Below are positions 1 to 5,026 of a stretch of DNA of 5,026 bases, piece by piece. Within the stretch, counting starts at the first letter, position 1, and every line of letters begins with the position of its first letter. A program made the translations under genes and the position numbers. This stretch comes from Bacteroidales bacterium UBA5548. GTDB taxonomy: Bacteria; Bacteroidota; Bacteroidia; Bacteroidales; UBA932. The notes under the pieces are model-generated. The model searched no databases, was not told the DNA's origin, and worked only from the letters and a program-made list of their open reading frames with translations. Location: assembly GCA_002425935.1 (NCBI GenBank), contig DINE01000018.1, forward strand, positions 110,406 through 115,431, in the 5' to 3' direction.

Positions 1-30
1 TTTTAAATAAATATTTAACTTCGCAGCCAG

Positions 31-105
31 ATGAGAGCTATCAATTCATATTATTTCTTTTGCTTTTACTTTTTTCGCAGGAGAGAGGGACTGATATGTT
101 ATTAA
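31..105 (+). CDS. Phe/Tyr-rich leader peptide of the phenylalanine operon attenuator
   Basis: This is a 24-codon ORF from ATG to TAA. Residues 7-15 read YYFFCFYFF, so eight of nine consecutive codons are Tyr or Phe, followed by RRREGLICY and the stop. Its likely job is not to make a functional protein but to let the ribosome sense charged tRNA-Phe and tRNA-Tyr: it lies 20 bases before a strong intrinsic terminator that itself sits directly before prephenate dehydratase. This arrangement is the classic amino-acid-biosynthesis leader. No clear Shine-Dalgarno precedes the ATG, which is normal for Bacteroidota. A leader enriched in exactly the amino acids made by the downstream operon is very unlikely by chance. 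The TTT-rich stretch alone could arise from a T-rich region, but the Tyr codons, the start and stop and the following terminator support the call. The promoter probably lies at or beyond the left window edge. Confidence 0.85.
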   Translation: MRAINSYYFFCFYFFRRREGLICY

Positions 106-153
106 ATATGATAAACTGATAATGTAGAGGTCCCGTGATGCGGGGCCTCTTTT
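81..153 (+). promoter_or_regulatory. Candidate antiterminator pairings of the phe attenuator
   Basis: Two segments just after the Phe/Tyr codons can pair with the terminator. GGGACT (87-92) pairs with GGTCCC (129-134), giving six pairs with one wobble. GAGAGAGG (81-88) pairs with CCTCTTTT (146-153), giving eight pairs with some G-T. Either would disrupt the hairpin. A ribosome stalled on the early aromatic codons leaves 81-92 free, while one at the stop codon (103-105) covers it. The pairings are seen in the sequence; their use in the cell is inferred and the duplexes are modest in strength. Confidence 0.45.
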
Positions 154-157
154 TTTT
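126..157 (+). terminator. Intrinsic terminator (attenuator hairpin) before pheA
   Basis: The arms AGAGGTCCCG (126-135) and CGGGGCCTCT (141-150) form a 10-bp stem with one G-T wobble and a TGATG loop, followed by T150-T157. This is a textbook rho-independent terminator. It ends 8 bases before the pheA ATG and starts 20 bases after the leader stop, so a ribosome that finishes the leader would leave the hairpin free to form. It could instead end an upstream transcript, but the Phe/Tyr leader makes attenuation the better reading. Confidence 0.9.
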
Positions 158-165
158 GTAACAAT

Positions 166-1047
166 ATGGAAGCAAAAGAGTGCTCAGAGGTGAGCGTAGC
201 AATTCAGGGCGGATTTGGTGCATTTCACGAAATCGCTGCAAAAGAGTTTTTTAACGGGAACAGCGTAATAATTGTACCCTGTGACACATTTACCGATTTG
301 TTCGATGAACTTAAAGAGAAGAAGATCGACTGCGGTATTGTTGCAGTTGAAAACTCGGTGGCCGGAAGTCTGTTGCAGAACCACACTTTCCTGCATGAAT
401 GCAACCTCCCGATTGTTGGTGAACAGTATCTTCGCATAGTACAGAATCTGATTGCCCTTCCGGGTCAGAAACTTGAAGATATTAAGGAGATCCACTCCCA
501 CCCTGTTGCCATTCAGCAGTGTTACATATTTCTCAACGAACTGCGTAAAAAAGGGGTTAAAATTATTGACTCCGTTGATACTGCATTGAGTGCCAAGAGA
601 ATCAGAGAAGAAAATCTGATCGGCACCGGAGCTCTGGCTAGCAATATGGCTGCCCGGATGTACAATCTTGAGATTATTAAGGAGTCTGTTGAGAGCAATA
701 AGAGAAATTTCACCCGGTTTGTCATTGTCACAACAAACGGAAAGGTTAAGCGGATTCTCAATCTTACACCCGAATCAATAAACAAATCATCACTCTGCTT
801 TTCACTTGAACATAAACAGGGGAAACTGTCCCATGTACTTTCTGTGCTGTCGATTTATGGAATGAATCTTACAAAAATACAATCCCTTCCTATTGTCGGA
901 ATGGAGTGGCAATACCTCTTCTACGCCGACCTTATGTTTGAAGATTACAGCCGCTATCGTCAGGCAATTGAAGCAATCAGACCAATAACAGAGAATCTAA
1001 AAATACTTGGAGAGTACAAAAATGGAACACAGCCGCATCAGAATTGA
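166..1047 (+). CDS. pheA: Prephenate dehydratase
   Basis: This 293-residue cytosolic enzyme should convert prephenate to phenylpyruvate, the committed step to phenylalanine. The catalytic domain spans about residues 10-190: AIQGGFGAFHEIAA at the N-terminus, VENSVAGSL (61-69), SHPVAIQQC (111-119), GTGALASNMAA (153-163) and the signature NFTRF (181-185), whose Thr-Arg-Phe is the family's catalytic motif. A C-terminal ACT regulatory domain covers roughly 207-285. Its two Phe-binding motifs differ from the E. coli P-protein: GALV aligns with GKLS (219-222) and ESRP with QSLP (239-242). No chorismate mutase domain is attached; that activity sits in the third gene of the operon. The ATG at 166 is the first start after the attenuator T-tract; a GTG at 190 is a weaker alternative. 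The 3' end overlaps the aminotransferase by 26 nt, suggesting coupled translation. Expression is probably set by the upstream attenuator. Confidence 0.95.
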   Translation: MEAKECSEVSVAIQGGFGAFHEIAAKEFFNGNSVIIVPCDTFTDLFDELKEKKIDCGIVAVENSVAGSLLQNHTFLHECNLPIVGEQYLRIVQNLIALPGQKLEDIKEIHSHPVAIQQCYIFLNELRKKGVKIIDSVDTALSAKRIREENLIGTGALASNMAARMYNLEIIKESVESNKRNFTRFVIVTTNGKVKRILNLTPESINKSSLCFSLEHKQGKLSHVLSVLSIYGMNLTKIQSLPIVGMEWQYLFYADLMFEDYSRYRQAIEAIRPITENLKILGEYKNGTQPHQN

Positions 1048-2281
1048 ACCTGCAGAGAGGACATCTCTTATAAACGAGTACTACTTCTCTTCAAAACTTA
1101 AGGAGGTTGCCTCACTAAGAGCACAAGGTAAAGACATTGTAAATCTGGGTATAGGCAGCCCCGATCTCTCCCCTTCAGATATTACGATTGAGACACTTGC
1201 AAATTGTGCAGTTCAGGAAAACGTTCACGGATACCAAAGTTACACAGGAACCGATGAGTTAAGAAGGGCGTTTGCTGCTTGGTATTGCAACCAGTATGGA
1301 GTAATACTAAACCCCGAAAACGAAATACTTCCGTTGATGGGATCTAAAGAGGGCATAATGCACATAAGCATGGCATTTCTTAATCCTTCAGACAGAGTTC
1401 TGGTTCCCGATCCAGGTTACCCAGCTTATAGATCAGCAACACTGCTTGCCGGAGGCAATGTAAGCTTTTATAAATTAAAACAATCAAATAGCTGGTATCC
1501 GGATTTAAACGAGTTAGAGCAGTACGATCTCTCTAACGTAAAGATAATGTGGGTAAACTACCCCCACATGCCTACCGGTCAAAAGGCAAGCATGAAGGTT
1601 TATGACAGTTTAATAAAACTTGCTCATAAATATAATATCCTCATTTGCAGCGATAATCCATACTCATTTATACTCAATGACAACCCTGTAAGCATTCTCT
1701 CTGCAGATGGGGCAATGGATGTGGCAGTTGAGCTTAATTCGCTTAGTAAATCGCACAATATGCCGGGATGGAGAGTTGGAATGGCTGCAGGAAGAAAAGA
1801 GTACATATCAGCTATTCTAAAGGTAAAAAGCAATATGGATTCAGGAATGTTCCTGCCACTGCAGAGGGCTGCTGCTACTGCGTTGTCGGCCGGAAAGGAG
1901 TGGTACGAAAGGTTAAATACTGTTTACAGGAGAAGACGGATCAAAGCAGAAGAGTTAATGATGGCACTTGGTTGCAGATTTGACAAATCTCAAAGCGGAC
2001 TATTCCTGTGGGGAGAGGCTCCTCAGCCATACCAAAGCGGAGTGGAGCTGTGTGATAAGCTGCTCTACGAAAAAAATATTTTCATAACCCCCGGAGTTGT
2101 ATTCGGCAACGAAGGAGAGAGATATATACGCATATCACTATGTACAGATGAAGCGATATTTGATAAATGTATCAACAGAATAAAAAATAACCCCAAAAAT
2201 GGAAAAGATGACAGAGATTATTCCGGTAAGGAGCTGGAAGTTTTACAGAAAGGCACCACTGCTTATCACAGGGCCGTGTAG
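1022..2281 (+). CDS. PLP-dependent class I/II aminotransferase, probably aromatic amino acid transaminase
   Basis: This is a fold-type I PLP aminotransferase of 419 residues. Visible landmarks: NLGIGSPD (41-48), PDPGYPAY (129-136), NYPHMPTG (179-186, cofactor Asn), CSDNPYSF (209-216, Asp that holds the PLP pyridine nitrogen, and Tyr), SLSKSHNMPGWRVG (240-253) with Schiff-base Lys243, and YIRISL (368-373) with the substrate-carboxylate Arg370. Placement between prephenate dehydratase and DAHP synthase/chorismate mutase suggests that it makes Phe and Tyr from phenylpyruvate and 4-hydroxyphenylpyruvate with glutamate. Substrate range cannot be read from sequence, and aspartate or LL-diaminopimelate aminotransferase relatives look similar. 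I chose the ATG at 1022, preceded by GGAG about 9 bases upstream, over an in-frame TTG at 1007. The normal family C-terminus would fall near residue 388 (INRIK). The last 30 or so residues are low-similarity tail translated from sequence that also encodes the next gene in another frame, an 83-nt overlap; see findings. Confidence 0.9.
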   Translation: MEHSRIRIEPAERTSLINEYYFSSKLKEVASLRAQGKDIVNLGIGSPDLSPSDITIETLANCAVQENVHGYQSYTGTDELRRAFAAWYCNQYGVILNPENEILPLMGSKEGIMHISMAFLNPSDRVLVPDPGYPAYRSATLLAGGNVSFYKLKQSNSWYPDLNELEQYDLSNVKIMWVNYPHMPTGQKASMKVYDSLIKLAHKYNILICSDNPYSFILNDNPVSILSADGAMDVAVELNSLSKSHNMPGWRVGMAAGRKEYISAILKVKSNMDSGMFLPLQRAAATALSAGKEWYERLNTVYRRRRIKAEELMMALGCRFDKSQSGLFLWGEAPQPYQSGVELCDKLLYEKNIFITPGVVFGNEGERYIRISLCTDEAIFDKCINRIKNNPKNGKDDRDYSGKELEVLQKGTTAYHRAV

Positions 2282-3287
2282 CGCAGAGTCTGAAGAACAG
2301 CTCTACGAAGCAGCAAACGAGCTTATAAAGTACAACAGAGTGGATGTATTCAGGGCAGGGATATGGAAACCCAGAACTCGTCCGGATTCATTTGAAGGAG
2401 TTGGCAGAGAGGGGCTTAAATGGCTTAGAAATATTAAAAGAGATCTGGGGTTGCCAATTGCTACCGAAGTTGCAAATCAGTATCATGTTAACGAAGCACT
2501 TAAGTTTGGAGTTGATGTGCTCTGGATTGGAGCAAGAAGTTCTGCAAATCCCTTCTCACTACAAGAGATTGCTGATGCCCTTCAGGGTGTAGATGTTACT
2601 GTAATGATTAAAAATCCCATTACACCCGACCTAGATTTGTGGATTGGAGCAATAGAGAGAATATACAAGGCAGGCGTTAGAAACATTGCAGCAGTCCACC
2701 GTGGATTCTCATCTTATGAAAAGAGTAAGTACAGAAATCAGCCCATATTTCAACTGCCAATCGAGCTTAAAAGGGCAATACCGGGCATTTCGCTGATTTG
2801 TGATCCAAGCCATATAGCTGGAGATAGAGAGTACATTTATGAGCTCTCACAGAAATCTATGGACCTCAACTACGACGGATTGATGATAGAGTCTCACTGT
2901 AACCCTCAAAAAGCACTTAGCGACAGCAAACAGCAGGTTACGCCAGCAGAGCTTGACTCAATTCTCTCAAGACTTGCATTAAGAAATCCCGAAAGTGACA
3001 ACCCTGCCTTCAGAGAGGTTATTTCTGAACTTCGGGCCAGAATTGACCGGTATGACGACCAGTTGCTTGAACTGCTTGAGTCGAGAATGAATACAGCAGA
3101 GACTATTGGTAAATACAAGAGAGAGAACAGTATAACCATTCTACAGAGCAACAGATGGGAACAGATTATCCAAAATGCAGTTGATAAAGGAAAAGAGAGA
3201 GGTTTAAGCGAAGAGTTTATCTGCAGAGTATTCGAAGCAATGCACCAGGAATCGATAAATCACCAAAACAGAGTAATGAATAGCTGA
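2199..3287 (+). CDS. Bifunctional DAHP synthase / chorismate mutase (AroQ type, C-terminal)
   Basis: This 362-residue two-domain enzyme has two parts. Residues about 15-260 are a type I-beta DAHP synthase (phosphoenolpyruvate plus erythrose 4-phosphate to DAHP): GPCSAE (25-30, metal-binding Cys27), FRAGIWKPRTRPDSFEG (51-67), ATEV (88-91), GARS (111-114), KNP (138-140), AVHRGF (165-170), CDPSH (201-205) and MIESH (229-233), carrying the expected metal and substrate ligands. Residues about 271-358 are an all-helical type II chorismate mutase: LRARID (278-283), ESRMNTAETIGKYK (294-307), ILQSNRW (314-320) and ESINHQ (351-356) correspond to the E. coli active-site Arg11, Arg28, Lys39, Arg51 and Gln88 positions. 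The same C-terminal fusion is known from Prevotella and Porphyromonas, where the mutase domain is linked to prephenate feedback on DAHP synthase; such control is inferred here. The gene is last in the operon. Its ATG lies inside the aminotransferase reading frame; a second ATG at 2208 is possible. No Shine-Dalgarno is visible. Confidence 0.95.
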   Translation: MEKMTEIIPVRSWKFYRKAPLLITGPCSAESEEQLYEAANELIKYNRVDVFRAGIWKPRTRPDSFEGVGREGLKWLRNIKRDLGLPIATEVANQYHVNEALKFGVDVLWIGARSSANPFSLQEIADALQGVDVTVMIKNPITPDLDLWIGAIERIYKAGVRNIAAVHRGFSSYEKSKYRNQPIFQLPIELKRAIPGISLICDPSHIAGDREYIYELSQKSMDLNYDGLMIESHCNPQKALSDSKQQVTPAELDSILSRLALRNPESDNPAFREVISELRARIDRYDDQLLELLESRMNTAETIGKYKRENSITILQSNRWEQIIQNAVDKGKERGLSEEFICRVFEAMHQESINHQNRVMNS

Positions 3288-3316
3288 CATATACCACTAT
3301 CTGATAATCAGTAAAA

Positions 3317-4273
3317 TTATTCCTCATCTGAATCAATCCAAGCTACCTTTTGTATTGATGTGTGGCTCTCTCCTATGATATGTGCATATAATTCCGGTCT
3401 TCTAGCCTGAGTATATCTGTGGCCGCCTGCAAGTTTGAGTTTATCCGGGTTCAGTTGGGCAGTAACAAAGGAGTCTCCAAGCTCCCTGCATTCAGCAATA
3501 GTGTTGCCGTACGGGTCAATAATCATAGAACAGCCGTTTTTCAGCTGGTCATCATCCATACCTATAGGATTGGAAAATACAACATAAACTGCATTATCGT
3601 GAGCTCTGGAGGGTAACCATTTCATAAGCCACTCTCTCCCTTTGGGGCCGTCGAACTCTTGTCTCAGCTCATCTGGGTTTTCATCCCGCCTTTGCCACAA
3701 TAGAGGATCAACAAATCCCGAACCCGGTCTGGCAGAGGGTGTGCACATTGTCACATGGGGCATAAAGATTATATCTGCGCCTAACAGCTTTGTAGCTCTT
3801 ACATTCTCAACCACATTATTGTCGTAACATATGAGAATTCCACAATTCCAGCCTCTGAGATTGAAAACAGTATACGAGTTACCCGGCTTTATAACGGGGT
3901 TAATAAACGGGTGTAATTTCCTGTGTTTTGCAACCAGTTTACCCTCATCTACACATACATAAGCTTTGTAGATATCATCATTCTCATCCCTCTCAAAAAG
4001 CCCTGCCAGAACTGCAATTTTATACTTTTCAGAAATCTGCATCAGCCTCTTAACAGATGGTCCAGCAGGTATCGGCTCCGATATCTCCATCATCTCTGCA
4101 GGAGAGAGATTCCGTGCAAATGTATAACCGGTTACAGAGCACTCATGGAAGGCAACAGCATCGGCACCGGCCCGGGCGGCAGCATTCGAAAAGCGCTCAA
4201 TAACATCTAGGTTGTATCCCTTATCGCCGGAACGATTCTCAAATTGTACTGTAGAGATTTTAATGTTCTTCAT
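3317..4273 (-). CDS. Carbon-nitrogen hydrolase family protein (nitrilase superfamily)
   Basis: This 318-residue protein has no signal peptide or membrane segment, so it is probably cytosolic. The Glu-Lys-Cys triad of the nitrilase superfamily is complete: Glu44 in AFHECSVTGY, Lys119 in KHRKLHPF and Cys149 in GILICYDNN. Later blocks GADIIFMPH (165-173), SRAHDNAVYVVFSNPIG (222-238) and MIIDPYGNTIAE (250-261) also fit. Members hydrolyse amides, nitriles or carbamoyl groups; the substrate here cannot be told from sequence. The Cys block reads CYDNNVVEN rather than the common CYDxxFPE, and about 50 residues rich in charge and Trp (175-221) separate the Cys block from the RAxxN block. It is convergent with the phe operon, with 29 bases between the two stop codons, so it is transcribed separately, and nothing ties it to aromatic amino acid synthesis. 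No strong terminator separates the two converging genes. The upstream region up to the window end holds only repeats, so no operon partner is visible. Confidence 0.9.
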   Translation of the reverse strand: MKNIKISTVQFENRSGDKGYNLDVIERFSNAAARAGADAVAFHECSVTGYTFARNLSPAEMMEISEPIPAGPSVKRLMQISEKYKIAVLAGLFERDENDDIYKAYVCVDEGKLVAKHRKLHPFINPVIKPGNSYTVFNLRGWNCGILICYDNNVVENVRATKLLGADIIFMPHVTMCTPSARPGSGFVDPLLWQRRDENPDELRQEFDGPKGREWLMKWLPSRAHDNAVYVVFSNPIGMDDDQLKNGCSMIIDPYGNTIAECRELGDSFVTAQLNPDKLKLAGGHRYTQARRPELYAHIIGESHTSIQKVAWIDSDEE

Positions 4274-4279
4274 GATTCA

Positions 4280-4287
4280 CAAAAGTA
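4280..4287 (-). promoter_or_regulatory. Possible Bacteroidota -7 box before the nitrilase-family gene
   Basis: On the minus strand this reads TACTTTTG, an exact match to the Bacteroidota TAnnTTTG -7 consensus. It ends only 6 bases from the ATG, which would give a near-leaderless mRNA. No TTG-type -33 box is evident at the usual distance, and the motif is short and common in AT-rich DNA, so this is weak. Confidence 0.25.
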
Positions 4288-4292
4288 AGAAA

Positions 4293-4345
4293 AAACTCTC
4301 CCCGACGGTTTATGGATTATAAGTAAAAGTTTGTGGGAAGAGTTT
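4293..4345. repeat. Imperfect inverted repeat upstream of the nitrilase-family gene
   Basis: AAACTCTCCCC (4293-4303) faces GGGAAGAGTTT (4335-4345): ten pairs with one mismatch around a 31-base spacer. It lies in the presumed 5' region of the minus-strand gene and might be an operator or RNA structure. It has no T-tract on either side to make it a terminator. Confidence 0.4.
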
Positions 4346-4378
4346 AAATATTTCAAAAACGTGGCAATTCACTGTTGT

Positions 4379-4398
4379 TTCCAACTGGTAAGTTGGAA
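4379..4398. repeat. Perfect 8-bp inverted repeat with 4-base loop
   Basis: TTCCAACT (4379-4386) and AGTTGGAA (4391-4398) are exact complements around GGTA. A short mixed T run (TGTTTTG) follows on the plus strand, too interrupted for a confident terminator. It could be a protein-binding site, a small RNA hairpin or a repeat remnant. Confidence 0.5.
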
Positions 4399-4531
4399 TG
4401 TTTTGAGATAACAGATTTACACTAAAATGATACATCTATAGATATTAATTTATGAGAATTCAACACTATTTCACAGGAATATAAGTATTTAGATCGCAGT
4501 TCAGAGGAGTAACCTGATGTCAATATTCGCA

Positions 4532-4580
4532 CAAATCCTCAACTCAAAGGCAACAATCTGTTGCCAGAGTTGAGAATTTG
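4532..4580. repeat. Long imperfect palindrome (20-bp stem) in the repeat zone
   Basis: The arms pair in three blocks: CAAAT (4532-4536) with ATTTG (4576-4580), CTCAACTC (4538-4545) with GAGTTGAG (4567-4574), and GGCAACA (4549-4555) with TGTTGCC (4559-4565). The blocks are separated by a C/A mismatch and an asymmetric AAA/A interior loop; the apical loop is ATC. No T-tract follows, so it is not an ordinary terminator. Part of the left arm recurs at 4998-5014. Confidence 0.8.
4539..4555 (+). repeat. Repeat B, copy 1 (17 bp)
   Basis: TCAACTCAAAGGCAACA is repeated exactly at 4998-5014, 459 bp downstream. In this copy it forms the left arm of the palindrome at 4532-4580. Confidence 0.85.
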
Positions 4581-4659
4581 GGAAAATAAAACATATTTCC
4601 TTTTTAGACTTTCGAAAATTTATGCCTAAATATCAAATCCCCCAACTTTTATTCGTGAT

Positions 4660-4705
4660 CCTAAATATCAACACATTGAACAAAAGTGGCGCGGAGAAAA
4701 TCTTT
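4660..4705 (+). repeat. Repeat A, copy 1 (46 bp)
   Basis: This copy begins CCTAAATATCAACAC and ends GCGGAGAAAATCTTT. It matches 4912-4957 at 44 of 46 positions, 252 bp apart. Its first 12 bases, CCTAAATATCAA, also occur at 4625-4636. The core CAAAAGTGGCGCGGAGA is GC-rich against an AT-rich background. Confidence 0.9.
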
Positions 4706-4811
4706 GCATTCCGCACACCTCCAAGCCACTTCTACAAACATGCCTGCATATGCCTGTATTTGCACTACTTACAAAAGAGGCTGCCAAGCAAAAGAACCCC
4801 TCCACAAAAAA

Positions 4812-4828
4812 TCTCCGCGCCACTTTTG
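4812..4828 (-). repeat. Repeat A core in inverted orientation (17 bp)
   Basis: TCTCCGCGCCACTTTTG is the exact reverse complement of the repeat A core at 4681-4697 and 4933-4949. It lies between the two direct copies. A further 9-bp inverted pair, AAGCAAAAG (4786-4794) with CTTTTGCTT (4823-4831), overlaps it. Confidence 0.85.
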
Positions 4829-4911
4829 CTTATATAATTGAATAACAGCCACTTGAAAAATAGACTTCAACTAGAATACCTTTAGTCTCGGCAAAGTCTC
4901 TTTTGCAAAAA

Positions 4912-4957
4912 CCTAAATAACAACACGTTGAACAAAAGTGGCGCGGAGAAAATCTTT
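4912..4957 (+). repeat. Repeat A, copy 2 (46 bp)
   Basis: This is the second direct copy, differing from 4660-4705 at two positions (ATATC/ATAAC and CACATTG/CACGTTG). It is followed at 4961-4985 by sequence about 80% identical to 4564-4588, and then by repeat B, so this end may be the beginning of a fuller copy of a larger element that runs past the window edge. Confidence 0.9.
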
Positions 4958-4997
4958 TCGCCGGAGTTGAGGAGTTGTGAAAACATACCCGAAGTAA

Positions 4998-5014
4998 TCA
5001 ACTCAAAGGCAACA
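4998..5014 (+). repeat. Repeat B, copy 2 (17 bp)
   Basis: This is an exact second copy of TCAACTCAAAGGCAACA. Here TCAACTC (4998-5004) is also the inverse of GAGTTGA at 4964-4970. The expected right arm of a palindrome like the one at 4532-4580 would lie partly beyond the window end; the visible bases TTTGTTTTCC are only a degraded match. Confidence 0.85.
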
Positions 5015-5026
5015 TTTGTTTTCCGA

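Larger units (their letters stand above)
4274..5026. other. Gene-free intergenic region with a repeat mosaic
   Basis: About 750 bases lie between the nitrilase-family start and the right edge with no ORF that I would accept as a gene. The left part (4274-4530) is AT-rich and holds two small inverted repeats. The right part (about 4530-5026) is a mosaic of direct and inverted repeats, listed separately. The longest open frame, on the plus strand at 4622-4837, has low-complexity, His/Cys/Leu-rich content and is built partly from the repeats, so I treat it as spurious. No tRNA, CRISPR, transposase or riboswitch was recognised. Confidence 0.75.

Noticed and set aside
16..23. TAACTTCG as a -7 promoter box for the leader transcript
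   Set aside because: It has one mismatch to TAnnTTTG and lies so close to the leader ATG at 31 that transcription would begin at about the start codon; no -33 partner can be judged because the window starts at 1.
3301..3311. CTGATAATCAG as a shared terminator between the convergent genes
   Set aside because: The stem is only four to five weak pairs with almost no loop and no T-tract on either strand.
4434..4443. ATCTATAGAT palindrome
   Set aside because: A 10-bp AT-rich palindrome is expected by chance and has no supporting context.
4517..4573. 18-residue ORF preceded by GAGGAG at a good Shine-Dalgarno distance
   Set aside because: Bacteroidota rarely rely on Shine-Dalgarno sites, the ORF runs into the palindrome and repeat B, and it has no recognisable content or downstream partner.
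4740..4756. ATGCCTG repeated twice ten bases apart
   Set aside because: It is too short and has only two copies, so it is not a meaningful tandem repeat.
4622..4837. 71-codon plus-strand ORF in the repeat zone
   Set aside because: It is composed partly of repeat A in both orientations, has low-complexity composition and resembles no protein family.
4886..5026. Open frame running off the right edge, translating to KSGAEKIFSPELRSCENIP and onward
   Set aside because: It has no ATG start in the window and spans repeats A and B, so openness is more likely a property of the repeat; the missing right flank prevents a firm decision.

Overview
This window looks like part of a Bacteroidota (Bacteroidales-type) chromosome. 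The evidence is the gene order prephenate dehydratase, class I aminotransferase, then DAHP synthase fused to a C-terminal AroQ chorismate mutase. In addition, the start codons are AT-rich with little Shine-Dalgarno sequence, and the protein motifs resemble those I recall from Bacteroidales. The genus cannot be fixed from the sequence; no rRNA or tRNA is present.

Positions 1-165 form a transcription attenuator. A 24-codon leader ORF (31-105), absent from ordinary ORF calls because of its size, carries a run in which eight of nine codons are Tyr or Phe. It is followed by a GC-rich hairpin and eight T residues (126-157) that end 8 bases before the first biosynthetic gene. Slow translation at Phe/Tyr codons should favour read-through into the operon; fast translation should favour termination.

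Positions 166-3287 hold three overlapping genes on the + strand for phenylalanine (and probably tyrosine) synthesis. The fused DAHP synthase/chorismate mutase starts the shikimate pathway and converts chorismate to prephenate. Prephenate dehydratase makes phenylpyruvate. The aminotransferase can aminate phenylpyruvate and 4-hydroxyphenylpyruvate. Prephenate dehydrogenase (tyrA), which I recall as commonly following in Bacteroidales, is not here. The aminotransferase reads 83 nt into the next gene, and one extra A in an A6 run would end it at a canonical position, which is a notable oddity.

Positions 3317-4273 carry a convergent, unrelated cytosolic carbon-nitrogen hydrolase (nitrilase superfamily) on the - strand.

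Positions 4274-5026 have no convincing gene. The first part holds small palindromes. From about 4530 to the window end there is a mosaic of repeats: two 46-bp direct copies (44/46 identical), a 17-bp inverted copy of their core, a 17-bp direct repeat, and a long 20-bp-stem imperfect palindrome. This resembles an interspersed, non-coding repeat family that continues past the right edge.
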